Assembly: GCA_917880885.1 (NCBI GenBank)
Contig: OU862910.1
Coordinates: forward strand, 16,194,710-16,258,709
Length of the DNA: 64,000 bases
From: Limnephilus marmoratus
Taxonomy: Eukaryota; Arthropoda; Insecta; Trichoptera; Limnephilidae
Reading direction: 5' to 3'
Of this stretch, positions 31,378-41,964 are shown one piece after another (the stretch's first letter is position 1; every line of letters starts with the position of its first letter). The notes below the pieces were generated by a model. It was not told the origin of the DNA. It worked only from the letters and a program-made list of their open reading frames with translations, and ran no database searches. Position numbers and translations under genes: made by a program.

Positions 31378-32783
31378 AAGCAACCTTGTTTTATTCACCG
31401 ATTTTATTGTTAATCACATGGACAACCGCACTCAAGTAGACGCTATGTATACTGATTTTTCCCAAGCTTTTGATAAAACCGGTTAAAAATTATTAATGAA
31501 GAAACTTTGGTCTGTTGGCATACGTGCTAACTTGTTTCGTTGGGTAACTTCGTACATCCTCAATAGATTACAAGCAGTAGCAATAAAGGGTTTTAAATCT
31601 GATTCAAAGAATTTTCCTCGGGCATCCCGCAAGGGTCTCATCTCGGTCCGTTATATTTTATTTTACATATTAATGACATAGTGAGTGTCGTGAAATACTC
31701 CAAATTAGAATTATTTGCCGATGACGGTAAACTGTACAAACCCATAAATGACCTAAATGATTGAATCAAATTATAGGATGATTTAAACAGCGCAGCTTTA
31801 TATTGTGAGAATAACCAGTTATTTTTAAACGGTTCAAAATGTCATCACGTCATATTCACAAAAAATGACAAAAAAATTACACAACAATATCTGTTAAATG
31901 AAAACAAAATTGTGACCTGCTCCAATAATTGCGATCTAGGTGTGATTCTCGATAGTAAGTTACAATATCAATGTCATATCAATTAAATAACAAATAAAGC
32001 AGCTAAAATGCTTGGCTTGATCGTAAGAAGTACAAAATAATTCACAAACGCTGTAAATATCAAACAACTATACCTTGCATATGTACGTAGCCATCTAGAG
32101 TTTGCGTCAACTGTGTGGTCTTCATTATATGCAGTACATAGAAACAAAATTGAATCGATTCATAAATCATAAAAATCATAAGATACATTTCTTATAAATC
32201 GCACAATCGATTTAATAATTATCTTGATGCAATTAAATTTTTCAAAATTGATGCATTAAGTGCACGAAGACAATTCTCTGATGCGATGTTGCCATATAAA
32301 ATCGTAAATAACGTAACTGACTGTCCTGAATTATTGAACAGTATATATTTGAAAGTACCTACACTGCACACATGTTTGTGTGATATTTTTAAAGAAAAAC
32401 ACTGTAAAACAAATTCAAACCAAAATGCTTGCCTTACAAGACTGTGTTCAACATTTAATAACATTCTCTCTGATATAGATATTTTCAATTGTGACGAAAA
32501 TAAATATAAAAACTCTGTCAAAAGTGAATAATAATGTATTAAATGAGTACGAAACTGCATAAATGTAATGATATATTATGTAATGACATATACTACTGCC
32601 TACCTCCATTTATGGTAAAGTAATATTTTTTAGTTGTTGTGAGATTACTGTTTAATTTCTAGACACTAATAATAATGGTATAATGAGGAAATCTATAATT
32701 GGTTTTTCAGGTAAATAAATTATACATGAATAAATTAATTCAATTGTAAACTGTTGATTTCCCTAAAATAAATAAATAATTAA
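31378..32783 (+). pseudogene. Decayed LINE, palm to 3' end
   Basis: Pieces in three frames follow CR1/Jockey RT order: MYTDFSQAFDKTG (motif A), LWSVGIRANLFRWVTSYILN, ASRKGLISV (from PQGS), INDIV.., LELFADDGKLY (catalytic FADD block), LNGSKCHHVIFT, CSNNCDLGVILDSKLQYQ, YVRSHLEFASTVW, CPELL. At least six stops or frameshifts interrupt it. The 3' UTR ends GTAAACTGTTGATTTCCC and AAATAAATAAATAA, so it belongs with the LINE end at 1064-1874. Confidence 0.8.
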
Positions 32784-33404
32784 ATGTGTTTTTAAAATAA
32801 TATTAGTACATTAATTTTCATTGTAAACATGGGTGGCAGTTCATACCTTATCATAGTTACAAACAAATTTCAATGATTTTTTTCACTCGTATCTGAGCAA
32901 GAGAAAATTAAATTAGTCGGGTCTTATTGTAAATACCTCATTTTAGAGATTTTTATACACCTCACGGTAAAAATATTCCCGCCACTTCCATAGTAAGTGA
33001 ATGCGAAATATTTATGATAAATTTAATGTAATGAAAAAAATAAACTAAAATATTTCTTCCATGAAAGAATAAAGTATGTGGAACTTAAACAAACTTGTTT
33101 ACAAGTAGGGTTCTGCTTTTGTCATATCCATACATGAAATCAAACAATGCAAGTTTCTCTTCACTACCATCATTATTAATGCATTTTATATCTAACTTTG
33201 ACGTAAAGGTCACAAGCGCAAAGTTCCCAGTGCGGCACTCCTAACTTGATTACTGTGAAGTCTGTTTCACGGAACGGCTTTGTTCAAGTTTGATTTGATT
33301 AATCGATGGGCATCAAAATATCGACAGGGGACCTCAGAACAGAAGGTTTCCTTCTGTAAAGCAAAAACGAACAGAACATGGGTATTCGATATTATTATAA
33401 GATA
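32784..33404. other. No feature recognised
   Basis: AT-rich; no motif found. Confidence 0.35.
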
Positions 33405-33960
33405 CTAGCTGACCCGACAAACGTTGTTCTGCCATATAAATTATTTCTAGAAAATATTTTGGTTGTTAAATAAAAAATTACGAATGTATTGTACGTGGGG
33501 ATGGGATCTTTGACAGAAAGAGGAATGGAGCGCAGTAGACGATGACCGCCGATAAAAGCCAAAAAACACCAACTAAAGTAGGAAAATGAAATAAATAAAA
33601 TCAATATGAATTTCGAAGAGCAATTGAGTGTACGATATTTATTGTCAGTCCGTCTTTAGCCAACACAAAAAAGCTCGATGGATTGCCCACGCGAAAACAT
33701 GATGCCGAACGAAACATCAAAATGACGCGACGCTTCTCGTGAATGTCTTACGCATATGTGGAAGAAAGTTCGATAAGGCGGACGTAGCGCCGTCTGTCAT
33801 TCAACAACATAAATAATTCCGTTCTATTTGAAATACGAAAGACGGTTAAATTTGTTCATACACAATTACTAAAATCGCGATTAAAGCATGGGAGGGTGGG
33901 GGTAGGAGGGTTAAAATTTGGGGTTATATCTACTTTTTGATGTCAAATAAAAAAAAATTT
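33405..33960 (+). repeat. Second copy of the ACTAGCTG repeat
   Basis: Opens ACTAGCTGACCCGACAAACG and TTGTTCTGCCATATAAATTA. It contains GGGAGGGTGGGGGTAGGAGG near 33891 and then A/T-rich sequence. The right boundary is uncertain. It has no coding capacity. Confidence 0.45.
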
Positions 33961-34371
33961 CACAAAAAAATAATTATAAAAAAACAGATTTTTTTCTGTG
34001 TTGTGACACCATAATCACCTAGCAGTATGAAATATACTTTAAAACTTATTCTCATACCGAACTAAAATAAATGGAGAAAAAAAAATATCGTGGGCCAAAA
34101 CAGCACTGTTATTGTTAATTTTGTTCTCCTGACATTGCTTTGTATGTTCTTTGTTTCTCGTAAGGAACACTGTAGGATTTCTTTTAAGTTTATTATAGTT
34201 GAAGTGAAATAACACAAAACTGCGCTATATAAATTTTACGATATTATTATAATATTCCCCCTATTTTAAATGTACTGCGTTTAGTATTTTATCTATCGTA
34301 TTTTTTAAAACTGTGAAACGGGGGACTCAGTGTGGATAAAGCACACAATGGGGCCCATGTAATCAAAGAAC

Positions 34372-34802
34372 AATGGGGTATTTCCACGTTTTTATCACTT
34401 AAAAAAATTAAGCAAAAAATTTCAATGATTACAGCATTTTTATTTTATTTTTATGTTGACGAGTAAATTTTCTACAGCGGGTCAAAGTTTCCCATTTGTG
34501 AATTACCGCTAAAACGATATTTTGGGGCGGGCTATCGTGTGACGTCATGAGCGTGGACGCTCACTGACAGTGTTTATTTATGCTGTCCCAGCTGAGCGAC
34601 GCTTGTGACGTCACAATCCGATTTGCCAACCACGGGCCGTTTTGATTTTGTCAGTTTTAGATCATTTTTAAATCAATAATATTTAACGAAAACTTAAAAA
34701 GCAAACATTTTTGGTAGGATGATTAAAATCAGCAAAATTATCTTTAAACGTCATATTTCGTACGTTTTCAACAGAATATCTCGTGTGTGGAAATACCCCA
34801 TT
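34372..34802. mobile_element. MITE with AATGGGGTATTTCCAC termini
   Basis: A perfect 16-bp terminal inverted repeat, AATGGGGTATTTCCAC (34372-34387) with GTGGAAATACCCCATT (34787-34802), bounds 431 bp without coding sequence. Inside, two CRE-like octamers TGACGTCA (about 34542 and 34608) occur in GC-richer DNA. The target duplication is unclear and the superfamily is not assigned. Confidence 0.65.
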
Positions 34803-35690
34803 CAAATGAATTATTGTATCAAATAAGAACAAATATACGAATTATTTAAATATTTCGAGAAACGATCGTAATGGAATCTTATCATATTCAGCTTATCCAA
34901 GGTAATGTAATCTACAAAGGTACCTAGACAGTAAGAGGGACTCGGGACGGATGCTTTACTTCGTCTGCGTTCCAAGTTCTGCGTATTTCATATTCCTCAG
35001 ATATGGAATATATTCATCCCTCGGTTGGCGAAGTTTCCCGCGACTGGAAGCCACATGAAGGGTGTGCTGACTTTAATTACGGCTCCAAACCGAAAACATA
35101 CAACTGTGGAAGATGCAGTAATGAAAAGAAAAACATTTTTTATTGAATTTGTGGTGGTAGACTTTCTGTTTTACTTTTGAACACATCACACGAAATGATT
35201 GTTTGTTAGTGTAAAACAAATTAAAATGAAACAAATGTTTTACTAAACGTTCTAACATCAATTTTCTAACCCAAGAAGGCAGTGGAATTGAACATTATGG
35301 ACATAAGAAACGAAAAATCAAAATGATAATTGAAAACCAATTTCAAAAATGTTAATGGTCGTTAAACGTGATTTTAGATTTATAATTTCGATGCTTAGCT
35401 AATCAAACCGATGACATCAGCATCGTAGTGCTCAAATTGCTTTTGGACCACATTTTATTATTTTTACTAAAACCTATATGTCATGCATCATTACCTAGAT
35501 GACTTTATTTTTTCCAATGTTAATGCCTTTTTATTTTTGAAACATTCCGACTTTTGAAGAAGGAAAAGGAGTCTTAAGCTACGACTATGCACAGTTTTTG
35601 AAGTATTCTTCGAGTAATTTTTTAAAATTTAATTTTAATTAAATAATAATGTTATTTTCAAGTTTTGCAAGTATTTTAGTATTTATTTTT
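34803..35690. other. No feature recognised
   Basis: A 47-codon frame at 35004-35147 (starts MEYIHPSVGEVSRDW) follows an acceptor-like TATTCCTCAG, but has no recognised similarity. Confidence 0.3.
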
Positions 35691-35692
35691 GT

Positions 35693-35733
35693 TACAGCTG
35701 TTTTGGCTTACAATGCCATATTCAAACTGGTTA
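35693..35733 (-). ncRNA. Decayed hammerhead of PLE family B
   Basis: The minus strand TTTGAATATGGCATTGTAAG, GCCAAAACAGCTGTAAC has the same layout as the family-B motif at 38.3 kb (TTTGATAATGCCTT, AAGGTGAAACAGCTGTC). Core bases are changed, so it is a relic of a PLE terminal repeat. Confidence 0.4.
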
Positions 35734-35809
35734 AACCACTTAAATACGACTTATTTACACGATTTTAATTTGTCAATTTTTGAAGGTGTCTAAATTGATT
35801 TATTACCGG

Positions 35810-36115
35810 TTTTTTTTACATGAGCTCCACACAGGAGGCCCTGAGGTAAAAAATTTTCCCTCAGGGCCTATGTCATCTTTGGGGATGCTGTGGAGGGTTT
35901 TTTAAGGAAAGAAGGAGAGGAGCGTTCTGGGAAGGAAAAGGGTTTAAGGGTTGGGTAGTAATCTGGGGTTCAGTGTGTCCTGGTAATCCGCCTCCAAGAC
36001 CTAGACAAACCTCACCCCATGAACCCGGGCACCCCTGCTAAATCACCAAACGTAGCAAACCACTTGGGGTGACCTACGGCAGAGGTGTTGGTTATCCAAT
36101 AAAGGTTCCTGAGAT
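35810..36115 (-). mobile_element. Short LINE derivative
   Basis: Plus reading: poly-T, GAGCTCCACACAGGAGGCCC, hairpin, GATGCTGTGGAGGG, AAGGAAAGAAGG, then the LINE 5' block (AGACAAACCTCACCCCATGA, CACTTGGGGTGACCTACGGC, GGTTATCCAATAAAGGTTCC). Same structure as the 46.6-kb copy and close to it in sequence. Confidence 0.85.
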
Positions 36116-36119
36116 ACTA

Positions 36120-36577
36120 ATTACGACACTAGACATTCTATTATGTAGGGTTCGGATTCTATTTTCCCCGCACTAAATTTTAGGGTTTTCTTAAGCGTTT
36201 TATATTGACGTTTAATATTCTTCATATATTATCTAAAATTTACTTTTATTTTATTAGTAAAGCATTCCTTTAGAAAATATTTCCCATTGTATGTCGAAGC
36301 ACATCCTCTATAACGTCCCCATCGTTGACCCGACACCATAATTCTTCCTCTTTTCTCTGCCGCCCTCTCGCCCTGCTTGCTCCTGGGAGCTGGGAACCAC
36401 TCGCGCCTCTCCTGACATTGGTCTCGCCAAACCTTAATCACCTCTTAGGCATTTGTTAAATTCACATTTTCTCCTGCGCTTCGTTAACTCACACCTACTT
36501 TGTGTACAGAATCATTAACTCACGTGTGCATATTCATTTTTGTAGAAATTACATTTTTGGTGTTTTATGAATTTCAG
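36120..36577. other. No feature recognised
   Basis: Upstream flank of the candidate exon; AT-rich with a short GC-richer patch at 36290-36440 (a 70-codon minus frame, not recognised). Confidence 0.3.
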
Positions 36578-36652
36578 GGCCGGAAAATGCAGGCGCAATT
36601 GGAGCCGCTGCTCCGGGCCGCACGTTACCGCCGTTCACACTTCCAAGGACTG
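36578..36652 (+). CDS. Candidate internal exon (GC-rich) of an unidentified host gene
   Basis: A 75-bp island of about 60% GC in AT-rich DNA is bounded by TTTTATGAATTTCAG (acceptor with TTTCAG) and GTAAAA (donor at 36653). All three frames are open. The frame entered after two bases reads PENAGAIGAAAPGRTLPPFT, LPRT and ends after one base of a codon. That entry frame fits the exit frame of the second reading at 11389-11462. I do not recognise the product. It is the best exon candidate in the window because base composition and both splice signals agree. Confidence 0.4.
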
Positions 36653-36659
36653 GTAAAAT

Positions 36660-37234
36660 GACATGGCTGGTTAATGGTCGACTTGAAATATGTATATTAT
36701 ATGGTCAATTTTCTGCCAAAAAGATGGTGAAATATAATAAAAAAAAACAAATATTACCGATTTTCCGTAAGGGAAAATGGGAAATATTTTAATAAAGCCA
36801 AATGTGTTTTCTTGTGAACTTATATTATTTCATGTTTATCTGTTTTTTAAAAAACTTTAAAAAGCACATGGGTAAGATTTGATCTCATCCTAGATAGGTC
36901 TCCGAATAGTGTTTCTCGTATTCTGCGAAATCTCACTATTTCCGGATTCTCTCATCAACGTGATTTTATCGGGATAAATCTCGTAGAAAATAATTTTTTG
37001 ATGAAATGTATATTTTTCTTTTGAACAAACTTCTCACAATGTCTTACTAAGAGTGTCTGTGGTCCCTTGCAGTTTTATTCGGAGATTGATGAAATTTTAC
37101 ACACTTTACCTTCAAAACAAGTGGAAGGTCACTATCTTAATGGTTTTCGAAATACTATGTGGACATCCTGGATAACGCCGGAGATTTAATCTAGTTTTAA
37201 ATAAATGGCACTATCTTTGGCAGGTGCCAAATAC
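36660..37234. other. No feature recognised
   Basis: AT-rich; possibly intron if the preceding exon is real. Confidence 0.3.
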
Positions 37235-38235
37235 GCGCTTTGAACTTCAAAACTCAAAGCTGTAATCACAAAGCTTAGATCTCACAGCTGTAAGCTCAAA
37301 ACTCAAAGCTGCTTAAAGTTAACTACTTAAAAATGACTAAAGCTGAAAGACCAATAACTCTAAAATCTTATCAATGATTTTACGCTAAAAGCTACTCAAT
37401 GTTTGTAGGTACTCGAAGCCAAAACTCTACGCCTACGCCTACGAGTGCTACTTAAAACCATAATCTCAATACACAAACAGCCTGGAACTCAAAGCCAAAA
37501 TCTGATCAAACTTCAATTCGAATCAATTCAGTGATCAAAGCTGCTCAAAAGCAATGCTAAAAAAAACCTGTTCAAAGCTCGAAACTCAACTTTCCTAAAA
37601 GCGCAAATATCAAAGCTAAATTGTGGTCAAAGCAAAAAGTTCATAAACAAAGCTGCTCAAAGATCGAAGCAACTAAAACCCAAAGCACTTTAAAGACAAA
37701 GCTCTAAACGCTTAAGTTTAAAGTTCCAAGCTACTAAAACATCAAAGCTTGAAGGTACTCAGTTCAAAACTCAAAGCTGCTTAAAGCTTCTCAAAGCTCA
37801 AATCTGCTTAAAGCTGATCAAAACTTAAGCACAAAGCTACCTCAAACTCGAAGCAAAAAACTCTATCCGCTCAAAGCACGAAACTTAATACTTAAAGCAA
37901 CTCAAAGCTCAAGTTGACCAAAGCTTCAAGCTGCTCAAATCTGCTCAATGACAACGCCCTTAGAAGATGCTCAGTGTCAAAATATGCTCAAAGCTTCTTA
38001 AAGCTCGAATCCGTTCAAAGCGAGTATCCAAATCTGCTCAAAGCTCAAAGTTTAAAACTAAAACTAATCAAATCGGCTAAAAGCTGAAAGTTGCTCAAAG
38101 CGATAAACGACAAAAAATTTATTAAAGCTAAAAGCTTCTCAAATCCAAAGCTCAAAGAAAACTAAAGACAAAGCTTCTTAACGAACAAGTTCGAAACTCT
38201 AAGCTTTTCAAAGCTGCTTAAAGTTCCAATTTTTA
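37235..38235. repeat. Degenerate CTCAAAGCT-rich array
   Basis: For ~1 kb the plus strand is made of irregular variants of CAAAGCT and AAAGCTGCTCAAAG with spacing of roughly 8-12 bases (AACTCAAAGCTG, GCTTAAAG, GCTCGAAGC and so on). No fixed period or reading frame is kept. It resumes at about 39180, beyond the inserted PLE fragment. Confidence 0.75.
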
Positions 38236-39180
38236 TTTCTTTTATATACTCAATAATATTATTATAAAATTGATAAAAACTTGTGACAGCTGTTTCACCT
38301 TCTGAAGGCATTATCAAACTGTGGTTATGCCTCTTACAGACGATCTATTTATTCTATTTCAAGATAGGTAGATATTTCTAATTTCTGATTAAAAATGACT
38401 GAAACTATTAATGGTTATTATTTTCCCAATTACTGTAATTTCCCAATTCGACTGAAAGTCGCTATGCAGTCTAATCTAATCAATCTAACAAAGATTGTGA
38501 GTCATTTGCAAATGCTGACTCATGGTTTTCTTTGCGAGCATAATTAATTATTTAAAATTGATTTGAATATATCTAGAAGCGGAGAGTGTATTATATTTTT
38601 TTGTTCGTTTATTAAAATAGCTTCAGGATTATTATTATGTTTGTTAATTTCCAGCTGCTCTAAAAGATTAAGTTTACGTCCTTTATTTTGGATGTGTAAA
38701 GGAGTTGGTTTATTATCATGGCTAAATGAGTGATTCTCATCTAGGAGATGTTTGGCGAATTGTGTTCTTTGAATCGAGTATTAAGGGACCGGCCAGTTTG
38801 TCCAACATAAACAGCGTTGTATTCTCCACACTGGAGTTTATAAATGCCGCTATTTTTTAGTTTCGGTGTTTTACTTTTTGAGTTCTTAAGAAATGATCCC
38901 AAATTACGATTAGTGCGGAAGGCAATGTCCAATCCACAATTTTTAAGAACTTTAGCAATTTTATTAGATGTAGGTTCGATAAATTCCAAACACGCAAATT
39001 TATTATTATTTTGTTATTAATCGCTGGGTAAATTGAGTTAAGGTTAATATTGTGTTTTTTATGACTAATTATTTTATCAATGCCTCTACCCTTGAAGCCG
39101 TTATTTTTTGCAATGGATAAAATTATATTTTTTTCCTATTCGTATGCTTTATTGTCAAGCGGGATGTCTGTTAAAAAAAT
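38236..39180 (-). pseudogene. Penelope-like element fragment, family B
   Basis: Minus-strand pieces: FLTDIPLDNKAYE (end of the RT domain), NGFKGRGIDKIISHK, EPTSNKIAKVLKN, then the GIY-YIG domain SGIYKLQCGEYNAVYVGQTG, RSLNTRFKEH, a frameshift near 38760, and LEQLEINKHNNN..LDIFKSI to a stop at about 38553. Family B differs clearly from family A (VGQTGRSLNTRFKEH against IGKTSRNFEIRIKEH). The RT palm is lost by 5' truncation. The fragment sits inside the CAAAGCT array, which continues on both sides. Confidence 0.8.
38283..38322 (-). ncRNA. Degenerate hammerhead of PLE family B
   Basis: Minus strand: TTGATAATG, stem CCTT/AAGG with loop CAG, then TGAAACAGCTGTC. It stands downstream of the family-B PLE stop, where a terminal-repeat hammerhead is expected. 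The core CTGATGA has two changes (TTGATAA), so activity is unlikely. Confidence 0.5.
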
Positions 39181-39235
39181 CCAATCTTAAATTTGCTCAA
39201 AGCTTAAAACGCAAAACATAAAGCTCCTCCAAAGT
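39180..39235. repeat. Right-hand remainder of the CAAAGCT array
   Basis: TTTGCTCAAAGCTTAAAACG and CATAAAGCTCCTCCAAAG continue the composition of the array at 37235-38235. Confidence 0.6.
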
Positions 39236-39290
39236 CGTTGTCGTGGCCGCATCCGAATGGCTTAGCTCTCCACTCAATGAGCTACGGTTG
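39228..39290 (+). pseudogene. Short LINE fragment (26.7-kb family)
   Basis: GTCGTGGCCGCATCCGAATG, GCTTAGC..CAATGAGC encodes VVVAASEWLSSPLNE, matching the end of the ORF at 26978-27379 (IIVVAASEWLSSPINE). Only ~60 bp are shared. Confidence 0.7.
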
Positions 39291-40829
39291 CAGTTGATGA
39301 ATGTAAAGTAAACTTAAAATTAGATATTCATAAGCTGATCGTTCGTAGAATGCGCTTATTTAATTATTTTAGGAAAATACACATTTTGCAAGATATGCTA
39401 CCAAATATTAAGATGAATTGTTTGTATGCGCCTCTACGTACGATATATACATTTTTAAATTTCTTTATTACAACAAAATATTATGTTTCATATTATGTAC
39501 GAGTATGAACACAAAAATTTGCGGCACAAAAACTCGATTCTCTCAAGAAAGGCGAACGATATTGTACCGGTGTTTCACTCCAATCACTGTCTGCATGAAA
39601 TTTCGAAAAATTACCCCCATCCCAATTATAACGTTATCAGACAGGAAGATCTGAACATTGGTTTAATCTTTGGCTACCAAATTTAAAAAAATATAGTAAT
39701 AAAATCTTTGCCAAAACGTTAATAGTATGTTCTTTATACCCTTTTGGATTAAATCGCGAGTTCCGCGTATTCTTTATCTCCATGCTCCTGGCCACAGCTG
39801 CAGAATTTTCTATAGAGTTCTTTAGGTCATTGAATATGTTGAGGCACACGGCTTATTCTAAATGGCTAGGTAACTATTCTGAAATAATTTATTTTTTAAT
39901 GAATAGTAGTAAAACCTAACTGTGGTTTTATGGGTGTAGTTGTTGATAGAGCGGTTTGAATGACACCCCTGTGATGGCTATTTCACCTTCTTCCAAAGAA
40001 GTAGATATTCTCTAAGGTAGTACGGACATGTCCCGACTCTAATATTTGATTCATTTGATAGTGTCTTCACGGGACGCAAAAACAAACGCATGCACCGTAA
40101 ACATTTTTTTTTCTGATTTTTGTTTTTGCGTCTGGGTTTGGTTTTTCTGATATCAGGAAACCATTTCATGAAATGATAATAGAAGAATTAGTTTGTCTCT
40201 TTAGCATGATCGTCAAAGTTTCCGCTCAATAAACTTAACTAAGCTGTTCATAGAAACTAGGGATTAGCTATCTTCAATGTACAAACGAATTTTCACTCAC
40301 TTTGACTATCAAAACTAATTTAATTTCGTTTTAACGATCTAGCAAATTAGCGTTAATTTTAATCCTTCCCCTTCTTACATATTTCTCCCCTTTAGACATA
40401 AGAACGGTAAAGGCCTTCATCGCTTAAGACAGTAATTATTTCTAAGTAGTAACCTATTATAGGTAGTATTATAATAATAAATATCTTTAAATGGATAATG
40501 TTTACTAAAAATGCTCACTTTCATTTTAAATTTCTTAATTTAATTAATCTGATCCCGGCGCATTGCCGCAAGCGTATTAATTGTGAAATAGTCCTCTATG
40601 ACTATCCCGTGATTTTTCACGGGTCTTCGCTAGTTTTATACTAAAAAATGCAACATCTCACGTAGAAACACATGGAAAACTTATTTTAATGTTATTATTT
40701 CGTGATTAAACTTCTGCATTTTGTTGGGTGCAGCTTGTAATTCAATATCTTTGGTTGCAGCATAACCTAATGAAAAAAACAATGCTAAAACGAAGAAATA
40801 AGTATTTTTGATAAATAGTCAGTATGTGG
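39291..40829. other. No gene; possible repeat end
   Basis: At 40605-40636 a hairpin CCCGTGATTTTTCACGGG precedes CTAGTTTTATA, which in the complement resembles the start of the ACTAGCTG repeat family. Other frames are short and unrecognised. Confidence 0.35.
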
Positions 40830-40831
40830 GT

Positions 40832-40940
40832 ACCTATTTTTTATTATTATTATTTATTAATAATGATAATATATACACAATACACATTTTGGTATATACC
40901 ACCTCACTTAGCGGAGCCTGTTCCGAGGTGGCAGGAATTA
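40832..40940 (-). mobile_element. Possible LINE 3' tail
   Basis: The minus strand runs from a GC-richer block (CCACCTCGGAACAGGCTCC) into a TAATAATAATAA-type tail. A simple-repeat tail suggests a LINE 3' end, but no coding part remains to name the family. Confidence 0.3.
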
Positions 40941-41009
40941 AATCAAATTTTGATATCTTAATCTTGCAAGATAAAATAAGATAAAAATTTTAATTTACAT
41001 TTGAAAAGA

Positions 41010-41218
41010 TTTTTTTTTTTATATGAATACCGCACAAGAGTCCCAACTGCTCCCGTCTGAAGCCAGTGAGACTGTGGCATCCCCAATTCGGGTATGTTGT
41101 GAGGCAAAAGGTAGTGGAGAGAGGAAGGAGATAGTGAAGAGGAAGATGGAGAAGTACCTGGCTATTCAGATCTGGTCCCCAAACACGACTAATGCCATTT
41201 CAAGCAACGTTTCAAGCA
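41010..41218 (-). mobile_element. SINE-V, 3' half, cut by a PLE
   Basis: A T-run (41011-41020), then GAATACCGCACAAGAGTCCC, CAATTCGGGTATGTTGTGAG and GCTATTCAGATCTGGTC to TTTCAAGCAACGTTTCAAG. The copy ends exactly where the PLE hairpin junction begins, so the SINE is older than, or was joined with, the PLE copy. Confidence 0.8.
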
Positions 41219-41259
41219 GCTTTCAGTTAGATAAATTTCTAATTTATCTAACTGAAAGC
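41219..41259. repeat. 19-bp perfect palindrome at the PLE-SINE junction
   Basis: GCTTTCAGTTAGATAAATT (41219-41237), loop TCT, then its exact complement (41241-41259). One arm is PLE coding sequence; the other is an inverted duplicate of it at the break. This looks like a snap-back event during reverse transcription or repair. Confidence 0.9.
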
Positions 41260-41964
41260 CATTGACATTACAATGTATTAATTCTATTCCACTGTTAAAA
41301 TTAAAGGTATGACTAGTTTCTATTAAATGGTTGGCAAACTCCGAGAAACTATTATTATTTAAAGCTTTCATATGCTCTTTAATCCTTATTTCAAAGTTTC
41401 TCGAAGTTTTACCTATATAAAAGAAATCACAATCATTACATTTCAATTTATAAATTCCAGATTTTTTCATTTTTGAATCTCTATCTTTATTATTTAATAT
41501 GTAATTTTTAAGTCTATTGTTTGCATAAAATACAGGAATAATTTCATTCGGTACATTCTTTTTTATTGAATTAGAAATTTTATTATTAAAGTACATCATT
41601 TTTCTCCATTTTTTCTCTTCTTTATCCTTTTGAATGGGGTAGATGTATGATCTAAGGAAATTATTCTTGTATTTTTTATTAAGAATTTTTTCAATTACAT
41701 TGGAATTATAACCATTATTGATTGCAATTTCTTTAATAATATTGAGTTCTTTTGAAAAATTATTAAGAGATAAAGGTACATTAACTAATCTATGAATCAT
41801 AGAATGGAAAGCTGACATTTTTTGAGAAATTGGATGATTTGAGGTGTTATGGATTACAATGTCTGTGTATGTATCCTTGCGAAAAATATTAAATTCAAAT
41901 TTATTATTAATTATTGAAATATTTAAATCCAAAAAATTTATACTCAAATTTTGTCCAATCTCTA
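41219..41964 (-). pseudogene. Penelope-like element, partial inverted copy (family A)
   Basis: The minus ORF 41947-41189 carries the segment from after the RT palm (INFLDLNISIINNKFEFNIF) through the linker (RKMMYFNNKISNSIKKNVP) to the GIY-YIG domain (SGIYKLKCNDCDFFYIGKTS, RNFEIRIKEHMKAL). It is almost identical to residues in the plus copy at 42580-43310. It stops at LDKLEI, where a 19-bp palindrome marks the junction to SINE sequence. It lacks the RT catalytic core. Confidence 0.88.
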
